Assembly: GCA_018857735.1 (NCBI GenBank)
Contig: JABMCL010000883.1
Span: forward strand, 757,501 to 821,500
Direction of reading: 5' to 3'
DNA: 64,000 nucleotides
From: Alviniconcha marisindica
Taxonomy: Eukaryota; Mollusca; Gastropoda; Provannidae
The notes beneath the pieces are model-generated. The model was not told the origin of the DNA. It made no database searches and saw nothing but the letters and a program-made list of their open reading frames with translations. Below, one piece after another: positions 39,400 through 51,849 of this stretch; positions within the stretch are counted from its first letter, which is position 1, and every line of letters begins with the position of its first letter. Both the position numbers and the translations under genes were made by a program.

Positions 39400-40975
39400 A
39401 TCAGGCTACCATGGTTAGCTAAGAGTCTATAGCTACAATCATTATCACCACACTGACACATGATTATCCTCAGGCTACCATGGTTAGCTAAGAGTCTATA
39501 GCTACAATCATTATCACCACACTGACACATGATTATCCTCAGGCTACCACAGTTAGCTAAGAGTCTATAGCTACAATCATTATCACCACACTGACACATT
39601 ATGATTATCCTCAGGCTACCACGGTTAGCTAAGAGTCTATAGCTACAATCATTATCACCACACTGACACATGATTATCCTCAGGCTACCATGGTTAGCTA
39701 AGAGTCTATAGCTACAATCATTATCACCACACTGACACATTATGATTATCCTCAGGCTACCACAGTTAGCTAAGAGTCTATAGCTACAATCATTATCACC
39801 ACACTGACACATTATGATTATCCTCAGGCTACCATGGTTAGCTAAGAGTCTATAGCTACAATCATTATCACCACACTGACACATGATTATCCTCAGGCTA
39901 CCATGGTTAGCTAAGAGTCTATAGCTACAATCATTATCACCACACTGACACATTATGATTATCCTCAGGCTACCATGGTTAGCTAAGAGTCTATAGCTAC
40001 AATCATTATCACCACACTGACACATGATTATCCTCAGGCTACCATGGTTAGCTAAGAGTCTATAGCTACAATCATTATCACCACACTGACACATTATGAT
40101 TATCCTCAGGCTACCATGGTTAGCTAAGAGTCTATAGCTACAATCATTATCACCACACTGACACATTATGATTATCCTCAGGCTACCATGGTTAGCTAAG
40201 AGTCTATAGCTACAATCATTATCACCACACTGACACATGATTATCCTCAGGCTACCACGGTTAGCTAAGAGTCTATAGCTACAATCATTATCACCACACT
40301 GACACATATGATTATCCTCAGGCTACCATGGTTAGCTAAGAGTCTATAGCTACAATCATTATCACCACACTGACACATGATTATCCTCAGGCTACCACAG
40401 TTAGCTAAGAGTCTATAGCTACAATCATTATCACCACACTGACACATGATTATCCTCAGGCTACCACAGTTAGCTAAGAGTCTATAGCTACAATCATTAT
40501 CACCACACTGACACAAAGATTATCCTCAGGCTACCACAGTTAGCTAAGAGTCTATAGCTACAATCATTATCACCACACTGACACATGATTATCCTCAGGC
40601 TACCACAGGGTTTGCTAAGAGTCTATAGCTACAATCATTATCACCACACTGACACATTATGATTATCCTCAGGCTACCATGGTTAGCTAAGAGTCTATAG
40701 CTACAATCATTATCACCACACTGACACAAAGATTATCCTCAGGCTACCATGGTTAGCTAAGAGTCTATAGCTACAATCATTATCACCACACTGACACATG
40801 ATTATCCTCAGGCTACCATGGTTAGCTAAGAGTCTATAGCTACAATCATTATCACCACACTGACACATGATTATCCTCAGGCTACCATGGTTAGCTAAGA
40901 GTCTATAGCTACAATCATTATCACCACACTGACACATTATGATTATCCTCAGGCTACCACAGTTAGCTAAACATC
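39400..40975. repeat. 66/69-bp satellite, about 23 copies
   Basis: Unit AGGCTACCATGGTTAGCTAA + GAGTCTATAGCTACAATC + ATTATCACCACACTGACACA + TGATTATCCTC. Two length classes (TGATT versus TTATGATT) differ by three bases, so a minus frame (CQCGDNDCSYRLLANHGSLR) runs for over 1 kb. Related to the 95-bp family: both carry TACAATCA(G/T)TATCAC and CTCA..CAGGCTA. Confidence 0.95.
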
Positions 40976-41225
40976 TTATTGTGCACAGATAGTTAACGAT
41001 CATCATTGCCCTATAAGTATAAGTGTTATAATTATGCAGACATAACCATTATTACCACACCAACACAAGTCTGGCCACCACACAGCTCTACAACTGTTCT
41101 ATGCAGACATAATCATTATCACCACACCAAAACAGACTTGGCTACCACACAGCTACAAGTGTATATGTATCAATGCAGTTACAATCAGTATCACCACGTT
41201 AACACAATCCTTGTGCTACCAAGCA
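40976..41225. repeat. Decayed right flank of the same satellite
   Basis: Motifs CATTATCACCACACCAA and GGCTACCACACAGCTACAAG recur at about 90-bp spacing. Confidence 0.6.
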
Positions 41226-41494
41226 AATAGCAAAATGGAGAAAAGTCATTGAGCAGATCAAAGAGACCTCCTTTGTCCTCTTCATAAAATCCGCACAACA
41301 GAATAAATGATCTCTGTGTAATAACAGTAATTTACAACAATCCAAAACTACTTTGTGGAACTACTGCATATCCAATAAATGCATTTCACAATATTATTAT
41401 TAGAATGACGAAACTATCAGTCATTTCATAGAGATCTATATAAATTTATATTTAAAAAAATAAAAAATAAAAAATCAGTCATTTCATAGAGATC

Positions 41495-41525
<31 letters not shown>

Positions 41526-42422
41526 TTATAGTCAAACATATATTTTTTAAATGGTGAAAAAAATATAAGTGCAAATTCATACCTGTACCTTCTTACTGAT
41601 ATTTAAACTTAACACAGAATTTGGGTTGTTGTGGGTTTCTTTGTTTTTTTCTCAAATATTTTGAGAATAATATGTTTCTCCATTTTGCTAAAGTTCACCA
41701 GGTTAATCTAGTAAGAAAATACACATCATATGACTACTGCACTTCCCAACCACAACCCACCGCGTCAGACATAGCTGCTCTTCTCTTGATAACAATTCAA
41801 CCTTTTGGGTAACAATGACTGCAAGTCTTCTTACAGACACTGAATTTGGGGGACAGAAACAAAACATAAAAATGAGTCAAAATGAATTCACATGGTTAAA
41901 ATAGTTACTCAATACATATTATACAACCATAATATATCTAGTCTTTTCTACAAATGCACTGACCATTGTTTAATAGTGTGGTCATTTGAGAACAGTATTT
42001 TAAGACAACAAATAAAACATGATGGGGAAACCCATACACACATGTTATTTCAATTTAAAACTAAACTAGAAGTGCAGAACTGATATATGACTCATAAAAA
42101 AAAAAAAGGAGTCATATTCAACAGATTCCCCTATGTTTGCATTGCTCTCTGTACATCTGTGGGTGTGCACTTTGATGCCAACATTATTTTCCGTATCATT
42201 ACATAACTCAGTACTACACAAAAAATTCACATCAGGACTGCACCATCTTGGTTCAGTCATCAACACAGGACTCTTGCAAGTTATGTCTGTCTGAGTGTAA
42301 TCCTGGCTTGGACTTTTGGAGGTTTGGGAAAGGAGAAAGTGTAAGTTGGCATTGACTGTTAGTGTTACAGTCATTACTGTTTCACACTTTCCCCCCAAAG
42401 TGTGTGTGGGTGGGTGGGTGTG

Positions 42423-42487
<65 letters not shown>

Positions 42488-43600
42488 AAACTGTACTCTT
42501 ATAACCATGAGGAACAGCATGCCATAAATGTTGCCCCCTTTACACAGTGTGCACACAGTCTGTGCCCAGGGTTGGGGAGGATGGGGCTGCGGGGGGTCCT
42601 CATTTGCTAGCTGCACATGTGTATGTGGCATCCTGTGAGTACTCTTACACATGACTTGTGATATATGATTTGATGGAGTTGTACATTGTACGCATGTGAA
42701 TGATCACGATGTTTACCAGCATGAAGTGGACTTGTTGTTCCAGTTATAACCATCTTCAAGCTTCCTGGTTAAGCGGTGGAAAGTCTTTTTCTGAACATTT
42801 GTGGTTTATTGCAACGCCACTTTCCTATTGCAGTACTTGTCACATGGCTCACACACTTGGCTATCCCCTTGCTGTACATAGTTATATAGTATCTTAGCTT
42901 CAACACGCAAGTCTTCCAAGGCCATCCTGGACAGACCCTGGTTCCCTTACAGTTACAGCAACACCTCCGTGGACTTGTCACAAATGGTTTCACAACCCAA
43001 GCTACAATCTTGCACAGCATAAACATTGTTCATGATACTTTAATGCCAAGCAAAAATGAGTGACAAAAAGGTCTTCTAGTCTTAGCCTACTCTACAGCCG
43101 CATTCTTAAAGTAAAACTAAAGTAAGTAATTTTCACTGAACTATTTCAGCCTGATGTGGTCACTCTACAAAAGAAGAAGAAAAACATGCACAAATTTTCT
43201 CTGCTTTGTGCAAGTCAACACTCTTGACACTTTTGTATCAAGGGCCTGATGAAGAAACACAGGCTTTTTGTTTTCTGGTCCCCCACCTTTCCATCCTGAC
43301 CCCCCACTGTGTCAAATAATCAAAGTGATGATTGTGCATTTGTGGTCACTCTGAAGAAGACAAATTCCTTGCCAAATGAAAAATAAGAAGTACGTTGAAT
43401 CCCATTCGGATTCCTCTCTCTCTGTTAGTTGCTGGAGAAAAAAAAGTTTACCCTCAAATTTGGAAAACTATGTTAAAAAGCGTTCTTTCACCCTTTCGTT
43501 TGTTTTTCTTTCGCGGTAAATTTCTTGTCATATTCATAGATATATATGCCAATAGCAACAAAGTATCTAAGCCATATGGGTGCTACTGAAAATATAGTTA
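41226..43600. other. Intergenic / intronic DNA between DNAI7 and ETFRF1, left part
   Basis: (AT)n at 41491-41522, (GT)n at 42421-42486; no gene recognised. The DNAI7 transcription start should be in or right of here if the head-to-head arrangement is kept. Confidence 0.4.
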
Positions 43601-46230
43601 TCGCATCGTGGGGATGATTGCCAAATGAGAATGCATACAAACCGGCATTTTCTGCTTCAAATACCCCAGCTAGGTAAGACAGTCAACTATGTGGTCTGGT
43701 TTTGTTGGATAGCAACCAGCCATCGAGGGTTCTAATGTCGCACAATAAATGAATGTTTGTATTTACTTACTGATTGGTTTATCTCGTTAAAATACATGTA
43801 TAAGCACACAATCTTTTGTTCGTAACATTGTAATGGAGTAAAATCTGCTTTAATCAACAACGTTTTATGTCGTAAACCTTCCCAAGGTCAAGGTTGTTTC
43901 CAAATGAGAATGTTTGTTCTTCGGGAATGGGCTATTAGTATCCACAGTTGTCTGAATTGCTGTGATTCATTATACATTTTTAAAGGGCGTTTCATTGCCA
44001 GGTATATGTATATGAGTTTTGGTGGATAACAGTATACATCTGTTAATTATATAGTTTTTGACTGGGTTTTTACTGACTTTTGTGCGGCTGAAGTTAACTT
44101 ATTTTTGTAGAAACTTGAAAGAGCCAAATGGTGATCTGGTACAATCGGGAACAACAGACGAGCATCCGACCAGTCTGACACTGTAATGGTACCATTTTCA
44201 GAAGGTTGTCAGAAGAGGCGGTATGAAAGTGCTTTATATTCCAGCAGTACTAGTTCGTAATCAAAATTCTGTTTTGATTCTTTATTTGTTTGTATTTGAC
44301 TTTGATCAAGTTTCAAACACACCGGTTGACTTTGCCCCTGGCTAGGAGTTGCTCAGTTAGCCACTGGTCTAGATAGCTACGTGCCTAGCAGCAGCTGCGG
44401 TTGTGGCCAGTGACAGTGATGTCATCGGTGCCAGCTGATCTTCTGCAAAGCCATTAATTCACAGTTTTGTCATGTAACAGTCATGTCAGTTTTGTCGTGT
44501 ATGTTTCACTATAGATGTTATCAAGAGAAGGATTTGGGCGTTACTTTTGATCAAATAAAATGTTCATAATTTACATTGTTGTCATTTGACACATTTCATA
44601 ATCATGATAATTATCATAATGTGGCAAACATTAAAAACAAGGCAGAGCTTGATTAGTTGATGTAATGATAAAGAGAGCATCATACTTTTTGTTAAATAAA
44701 ATACATTTATTAGAGTATATAATCTAGATAATTTGTAGAGTGAGTTCAAACAATCAAAGAAGGGCAACCAGACTTTTAAATTAAAAATTAAATGAATGCA
44801 AAGACATACAGTATAGACATGAATTACATTATCAAAATATTATGCGGAAAGGTTAAATTACCAGAAATTACATGCTTTGAAATTGAAAGGGGAACAGGTT
44901 TTCAATAATCTGTAGTTATGTCTGCTTATGCCACTGAGGACATGGCTTCTGCATCCACTGTTGAGTCTTTCTGATGACATCTTCCAAAACCACTATTCTC
45001 AACAATAACATTGCACGGAGTCCCTGGGACTCCTTGCTACAACTTTAATTTAAAGTTTAAGAGGGGCCCTGGGCAATTTTAAAGGGCATGAAACTGCAGC
45101 TGTGCATAAGTATACTGTTTTGCATATATGATACCCTTTATTCCTTCTATAACTCAGTTCTGGGTTCAATTTTGTCAGACAGTGTCACTTTAGTTGTACA
45201 CTTTTAGGTATGCTGACTCATTATGGCAATGATACTAGTTAATTAATACTATAATAGGTTTATTCAAAGGCCTTTTCTTGTAGTTCTCCATGTCAGTATT
45301 ACTCTGGTGGTTGTCAGCCCTGCCAAATGTGTAGATGTGTTTTACTTTTAGTAGCACTAGCAGTCGTGTATTATTCAGTATCAAAAGGATCAGTTTTGTA
45401 AGTAGCATAGTAAGAAAGCAAATATGTGCTTAATGTGGCACTTTCAAACAGGAGACCATTACAAAATAGATGTTAAATGTGTGTATTATGTCTGAGCATT
45501 ACTCAAAACTTAACTTGTCTGCACTGGTGCCATTTTGAACAAAAGAAAAACCATTCTAGTTTCTACTCAAGAAATTCCACTATAAAAAGTATAAAATAAG
45601 TTTTCTGCAGGAGTCATTCTGGTGGTGACTCTGACAGTGTAGTGATAAATTTCTAAAATATAGATAATCTTTCTCTCCCTATTCCCCCACCTCCATTCAC
45701 CTGCCCCTAATAAGCATTATGGTTTCTGTGGACATTAAGATTAAGCGCCACATTTACTTGTTTGTTTGTTGCCTTGGTGTTACTGTTAGATGTGAGCAGG
45801 TGTATTTGTTTTTCACAGATGTGAACTAATGTGTGTAGTCCTCTATGGTTTGGGAGAATGTGTAGTTGTCAATAACACAGTCAGTGTAAGGTGTCTTAGA
45901 CAGAAGACGTGCATGTCTTCAACAAAAAGTGTGTGTACACTGCAATTTCAGAGTAAGACTAAGAGTTCATTTATGTAAGACTAAGAGTTCAGTCAGTCAA
46001 GAACAGCAGATCTAGACAAGTTTAGAAAGAAAAACAGAGGAAAAAAAGGGGATTTTTTAGTGCATCCCATGGGAGTCCTTTGGGACCCTGTAGGCCTAGA
46101 AGTGTGGTGCATCCTTTTCAGTTCCAGTGCATAAGGGATGTACATTTGTGTGTTAATGGGGGACCTGACCTTGAGAAATCTTCTGGACGATGGTAAAAAA
46201 CAACAATACAAAAATCAGAACTCTTCAACA
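43600..46230. other. Repeat-poor interval, candidate divergent promoter region
   Basis: Largest repeat-free stretch in the left half. A donor-like AGCTAG followed by GTAAGA at 43669-43680 on plus could end a 5' UTR exon of ETFRF1. No CpG island is obvious by eye. Confidence 0.25.
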
Positions 46231-46234
46231 GCAC

Positions 46235-46620
46235 ACTGTCCATCGAGAACTTCATTAGTCAAGCCTCCAAATCCTGATACTACCAGCTCCATCAAATTAG
46301 TTCTGTAAGGAAGTATCATTCCTCGGAGGCTACAGTGAAACTGGTCACCTCATTCATTCTGTCACGCCTCAACTACTGCATTCCCTCCTTTCTGGCCTGC
46401 CTGCTTCCTTTGTCCATAGCCTTCATTGCACACACAACTGTGCTGCTTGCCTCATACTGAGCCTTCATTGCACACAGTTCCAACTGTGCTGCTTGCCTCA
46501 TACCGAAAAAAACATAAAACTGACCATATCACTCCTCTTGTTTCAGTCTCTCCACTGGCTCCCTTCAACAAAGAATTCAGTACAAGATTTTAGGGTCAAA
46601 GAAGCATAAAACGAAGTGAA
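46235..46620 (+). mobile_element. LINE ORF2 fragment (decayed)
   Basis: Plus frames give YYQLHQISSVRKYHSSEATV then KLVTSFILSRLNYC, followed by a C-rich SIAFIAHTTVLLASY region and QSLHWLP-like remains. Stops and duplicated pieces; inactive. Confidence 0.7.
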
Positions 46621-46799
46621 CGATTAATGATTTTTTATATATATTTTTGTTTGTTGGTCATTTGACTCATTATCTTCTTCTCTGATCTAGTTGGTTCTAT
46701 TTGATTAAAGGAACTAGCATGAACTCAAAACATGAACCACAATATGGGAACAACACTTTGGTGGCTTGTGAGTTTTCTCACCAATAAGACAAAATTATA

Positions 46800-47360
46800 T
46801 TGAATGGTGAGGCACCAAGAGAGGTTCCAGTAGAGTCTGGTGTGCCACAGGGTGCAGTGCTTAGCCCTTTGCTCTTCTTCAACTTCTTGTGTGAGTGCAA
46901 CATCAGTGACTTGCCAGAATCAGTGAAATCCCAAGGGCAGATCAAATGCCTACTGTACCACAAAATCAAGCCATGCACTGACCACACAGCTATATGGAAT
47001 GACCTCAAGCAGCTTGAGAAATGGGCACAAGACTTTGGCATGAAATTTAGCTCAATGAAATTTATGCTACATGCTATCAAAAACAAGATGAATTTCTACA
47101 ACAGCCTTAAAAGCAAATTCCTTGAATGCATTGGCAGCAGTTCCTAGTTTAGCATCCACAATATGAAAGACCTAAAATGGCATCCATCATTGCCACACAC
47201 AGAAAAAGGACTGCCTACATCACTCTGGTCAGATCAGTCATTAAATACGGAGCAGTTGTTTGCACCCCCACCACCGTAGCGATATTGAGAAACTGGCACA
47301 CTTGTTGTGCTGATGGGAACAACTACCAACTAAAATCTGCATTCAGACATATGTATTGAT
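46800..47360 (+). mobile_element. LINE reverse-transcriptase fragment lacking the FADD box
   Basis: VESGVPQGAVLSPLLFFNFL..SDLPESVKSQ is RT motif 4-type sequence; then CLLYHKIKP, LKQLEKWAQDFGMKF and RTAYITLVRSVIKYGAVVC. The stretch between SVKSQ and CLLY is shortened, so the catalytic F/Y-A-D-D is missing. Dead copy. Confidence 0.85.
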
Positions 47361-47569
47361 GGTGTTCAAATACTGTAATAACAACTTGAACAAGCTTAAG
47401 TTGAACAGTGATAAAAACAGAGGTTATGCTTGTCAGCTCTGCATCTTATCTTGGCTCAGTTTACAGTCAATGTGCAAATATTGGCAGAAACAATTCAAAA
47501 TGCTGGGTAACTACCTTGCAGTCCATCTTGATATAATGATAAACACCATTGATGCGCATCAGTAGTGTT

Positions 47570-48989
47570 TGCTGCTCATCTGTCCTGGAGCGTCAACATG
47601 ATACATGTAATGTATAGATACATAGTTATTATTGTTAATGAATTTTAAAAAAATTGTTTTTGTGGTAGAATGGGATACATTTTTTCTTTTCTTTCTAATC
47701 TAAGATGGTTGCAGTTTCTTGAACTGCATACTAAATATTTCCGTCAGTAGTTGTTTGTATGGCATAGTAAGTTGAACTGTGGTTTAAAAAAAAAAAAAAA
47801 AAAAAACCACTTTATAAGAATTATCATAATTAGCTATTAAAAGTATCATTATTACTACTAATATTATAATAATAGCAGTATATATAAATGACCCCTTTTT
47901 TTTTTTTTTAGACTGGTTCATTCATATTATATGTTTTGTCACATGTCATGTATTTCTCAGATGAGATCATGAGGTAATCTTGAATCTCCAGGTGTCTGGG
48001 GGCCTGCTGTCTGTCTGTAGTATCACCTCATCTTGGCCACAGAAGATGAATTGACGCAGGACAAGTTAGCCTTCATCTCAGGAACTGGAGCCTTTTGAAG
48101 GTACAATGGATTTAAAATAATTAATTCTGGCCAAAAGGACTGGGGTGGGGGGGGGGGGGGGGGATATTCCGCTTTATTTAACCTTTTCACAGCCAGTCAC
48201 TCAGAAAACGATCGATAAAAGAGCCAAATTTGAAACCATTACGGCTTTTTTGCCCCCTTTGCATCAGCAGCAGAAATGATTTCTGTCAAGATGCACAGTA
48301 TTGAAAGTGAGATCTGTTACAGTTACAGTTACACTTACAGTTACAGTTACACTTACAGTACCATCAAATATACAGTTTGCAGGCGTGTCCACTTTTCAGC
48401 CTGGAAGTTTTATAGGCTGCGGCAATGAAGGGGTTAATTTGCCTGTTGTTGATGTCAAAGCTGTGAGGATGCATGAAATTGTTTAAAATAGTTGCCAGTT
48501 TACGTCCGGCAACCTGCCATGAAGTTGTTAATTGATAAGTGCAACACTAGTGCTCACCTTTCTGTGCCTGTCTCTTGTAGCTGGACACCTCACCACTGCA
48601 GTGACTATGAAAGCAGAAATTAAAATCCTCTCTGTTGAGAACTGAAAGCTGTCAAAGTTTCTCCTTTGAAAGCCTTGACTGGGCAATTTCTTTCTTTTTA
48701 ATTTCCACCTTCCTGTCCATTCAGTTTCATTTGTTCCAAAGTTGGTAGCATAGAAGACAAAACAGGCAGAACAAAACTACAAGTGCATACGTCGTGTGGC
48801 TGTCTTGTTTTAATGCAAATACCCGGCAGCACAGTTGTGATGACACTGTTTGATGTATGCTTTTCATTTATTTAATTTTACAGCATAGCTAGTGTGTAAT
48901 TACAATGAGTTTTTTTGTTTAAAAAAAAATGCAATGCATGATATTTGGTGTGTGTGTGTGTGTGTGTGCGTGAGCACACATGCCTGCGC

Positions 48990-49048
<59 letters not shown>

Positions 49049-49330
49049 CATATTATAGTGCCATGTAAAATATGAGTTTGTTTGTAAATATCCCTTTTAC
49101 TGTTATGCATGTTTACAACAATTGTTCCTTGAATTTGAAAAAAGTAAAGCTGAAACTGTGCAGCTGGTCCCTGTGGCTGTCCCTGTGGCTGTGGCTGTGG
49201 CACCAGCAGTTATGACCCCCCGTGACCCACCTCAACTGATCAGTGATATTTTCTTTACACACTTCTGCCACAAAACAATAAAGTGATGCTTGATGACCAT
49301 ATCTAGGACAGAGGAACAAAACACAAATAT
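47570..49330. other. Non-coding, with poly-A, poly-G, TTACAG and GT tracts
   Basis: A-run at 47787-47805, T-run near 47897-47909, G17 at 48147-48163, (TTACAG)n at 48315-48358, (GT)n at 48947-49047. No gene seen. Confidence 0.6.
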
Positions 49331-49334
49331 TGAA

Positions 49335-49930
49335 ATACACAAAGGACAGTCCGTATGCTGACGTTACTGCAAATACACCTAATGGACCGTCAGTATGCTG
49401 ACTTTACTGCAAATACACCTAAAGGACAGTCAGTATGCTGACTTTATTGCAAAAACATCTAAAGCACAGTCAATATGCTGACTTTACTGCAAATACACCT
49501 AAAGGACAGTCAGTATGTTGACTTTACTACAAATACACCTAAAGGACAGTCAGTATGCTGACTTTACTACAAATACACCTAAAGGACAGTCAGTATGCTG
49601 ACTTTACTACAAATACACCTAAAGGACAGTCAGTATGCTGACCTTTACTGCAAATACACCTAAAGGACAGTCAGTATGCTGACTTTACTACAAATACACC
49701 TAAAGGACAGTCAGTATGCTGACTTTACTGCAAAAACATCTAAAGCACAGTCAATATGCTGACTTTACTACAAATACACCTAAACGACAGTCAGTATGCT
49801 GACTTTACTACAAATACACCTAAAGGACAGTCAGTATGCTGACTTTACTGCAAAAACATCTAAAGCACAGTCAATATGCTGACTTTACTGCAAATACACC
49901 TAAATGACAGTCAATATGCTGACTTTACAT
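49335..49930. repeat. Exact 40-bp minisatellite (15 units)
   Basis: CAGTATGCTGACTTTACTGC + AAATACACCTAAAGGACAGT with a higher-order alternation to CAAAAACATCTAAAGCACAG units (49445, 49735, 49850). Confidence 0.95.
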
Positions 49931-50069
49931 TCCTTTGGAAGTGCTTTTTCTGTCATATCTTTTTTGTGCTGATGGTCCAGTCTCCCGACTTTTTTCTGCG
50001 GGTTAATATAACCTCCAGATGTGGGTAGCTGGATCAGGGCTAAAAACAACAACAAACAAACGAAAACTG

Positions 50070-50155
50070 ACGGATGGGATTTGAACCTGTGTAGTATGAC
50101 TTCCAACCCACATTCTGAAGTGCTAACCACTATGCCACTGGGGCCAGTAGTAGTA
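50070..50155 (-). mobile_element. tRNA-headed SINE, minus strand
   Basis: Minus strand has A-box-like TGGCATAGTGGTTAGCAC and B-box GGTTCAAATCCC, followed by a short body to about 49970. Confidence 0.7.
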
Positions 50156-50284
50156 GAATAATTAATATGATGGCTGTGCCTGCTGGACTTTTTGTCATAT
50201 TCACTATCCTGAACGTAATCTACACAAATCTTGTGAAAGGATATGCATGTCAGAATTTTAATTTTTTTAATTTTTCATCAGCGT

Positions 50285-50505
50285 TCAGTACTCTCCAATT
50301 TCACTTGTTGCTGATTTGTTATATGAGTTAAGCCCACCCTTAGCCATGTGGATCCTCAACTTCATGCCAGAGGGACCCCAGAGTTTACATGCGAATGATT
50401 GGCTGGCTGATTCTGTTGGCATATCAACTGGTTCACCTCAGGGTTGTGTCCTAACTCCATTCCAGTTCATCTTGTATCCAAACAATTGTAGAAATTGTCA
50501 TATAT
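50285..50505 (+). mobile_element. LINE RT fragment just upstream of ETFRF1 exon 1
   Basis: LAMWILNFMPEGPQSLHAND and STGSPQGCVLTPFQFILYPN match the LINE RT core (STGSPQGCVLSPLLFILYTN type). Ends about 40 bp before the putative ETFRF1 acceptor. Confidence 0.8.
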
Positions 50506-50598
50506 TTACAAGTGTCGTGTGTGTCACTGTGTGTGTGCAGAGGAAGAGTCAAACATCTACTGTATATCAAGAGTGTATCCATTTTGTGCCAACTCTGC

Positions 50599-51625
50599 AT
50601 GATGTCAGGACAACCTCTACGCTCCAGAGTGATTCAGCTGTACAAAAATGTGAGTGAATTGTATGCTGCGTATTTAAATGGGGTTTCATGTTAGTAACAG
50701 CATCAGGACCTAGATGTTTGATGCGCAAATAAGGTTAAGCCCCTAATCCTGATTTGCTGTTGTTCATAGTCCATAGCTGTCGTTCCATGTGCACAAGTCA
50801 CCAGAAGGTTCCAGAATAGCTATTATTTTGCATTTATTTTGATATCAGGAAAGTGCTTTTAAATTATTATTTTTTACCAACAATGCAAAGTGCATGACGT
50901 TGAAAACTCAAAAACTGATTGGACACTGCACAAATGACAACCATGTCAGTGAGTCAAAGTTCACTGTCAAGTTGCTTAAACTGTTTGATTCAGGAAGGGT
51001 GAACTACACTAGAAGCAAAAAACAATAGGCCTACTTTGTTTCAACAACCCGTTTTTCGTTGAAACGTGACAAGCTCTGCCAGACTGTTGCAGACACTTCA
51101 GTGACCTAATGACCCCTTCCCATTTGAGATTTTCCTATTCCACTCTTTATTGTCTCTGTTTTAAATGGTGTAAATTAAGCTTTGTATAGTCAATATGCTC
51201 ATGTGTGCCGGTGCCTGTGTATGCGTGTGTACATTTATGCATTTAGAATAGTCTCTATGGATAAGGTTTTGCGCATTATAAATACCTTAATAGTATTTAT
51301 TATTATGTTTGTATTCTATTTTGTCTTTGGAATGCAAGTTGACTTAGTACTTGTTCCCCCCCCCCCCCCCCCCCCAATTATTTGTTTCCCATTTCTGATT
51401 CCTCTGTTCCAGCTGTTGTTTCTTGGTCGAGAGTACCCCAAGGGTTATGACTACTTCCGTGAGAAGCTGAAGAATGCATTCATGAAGAACAAGAATGTGA
51501 CTGATGAGAAGGAAATTGAGATTCTGATTGCTCGGGGAGAGTACATCATCAAAGAACTGGAGGCTCTGTACATGCTGAGAAAATACCGGACAATGAAGAA
51601 ACGCTATTACGTCGACAAGACCTAG
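50599..51625 (+). CDS. ETFRF1: ETFRF1 / LYRM5, LYR-motif mitochondrial regulator of electron-transfer flavoprotein, two coding exons
   Basis: Exons 50599-50649 and 51413-51625 join in phase 0 (donor GTGAGT, acceptor CTGTTCCAG) to give 87 residues; the human protein is about 90. The first exon encodes [17 protein letters not shown], matching human LRGEVLKLYKN with the LYK form of the LYR motif. The second exon encodes [15 protein letters not shown], then [20 protein letters not shown] and ends [13 protein letters not shown], nearly collinear with human. Family knowledge: ETFRF1 works in the mitochondrial matrix, binds ETF and promotes removal of its FAD. Two adjacent in-frame ATGs (50599, 50602) make the exact start ambiguous. 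A likely acceptor GTGTGTGCAG ends at 50540, giving a 5' UTR part to this exon. Divergent neighbour of DNAI7, as in human. Confidence 0.95.
51356..51412 (+). promoter_or_regulatory. ETFRF1: ETFRF1 intron acceptor with a 20-C homopolymer
   Basis: A run of 20 C (51356-51375) lies 37 bases upstream of the AG used by exon 2 and forms part of the pyrimidine-rich stretch ending TCTGTTCCAG. A homopolymer this long should be length-polymorphic and could modulate splicing; that is inference. Confidence 0.5.
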
Positions 51626-51845
51626 CTTGCCTTCCTTGACCTGTGGTGTACAGTGGTGCTTTTTGGGGGGGGTGTGGGGAAATTGTAGTCTCCCACACTA
51701 TTTCAACAAGAGCTGTCAAACTTGGCATTACCAGTGATCTACAGTGAGCCTTCCGCTTTCACAACCGGCCATTCCAGTGCTTTCGGGGATTAACTTTCAA
51801 GGTCACAGCAGCATCAGAAGACCAATAAACTAAATCCCTGCTTAT
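51626..51845 (+). terminator. ETFRF1: ETFRF1 3' UTR with AATAAA poly(A) signal
   Basis: After the TAG stop (51623-51625) there is about 200 bp of non-repetitive sequence and a canonical AATAAA at 51824-51829, followed by T/GT-rich sequence typical of a cleavage site. Confidence 0.7.
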
Positions 51846-51849
51846 TATT

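Noticed and set aside
43500..43550. DNAI7 first exon (minus MTRNLPRKKNKRK)
   Set aside because: Lys-rich and well placed, but the only nearby GT gives phase 1 whereas exon a needs phase 0.
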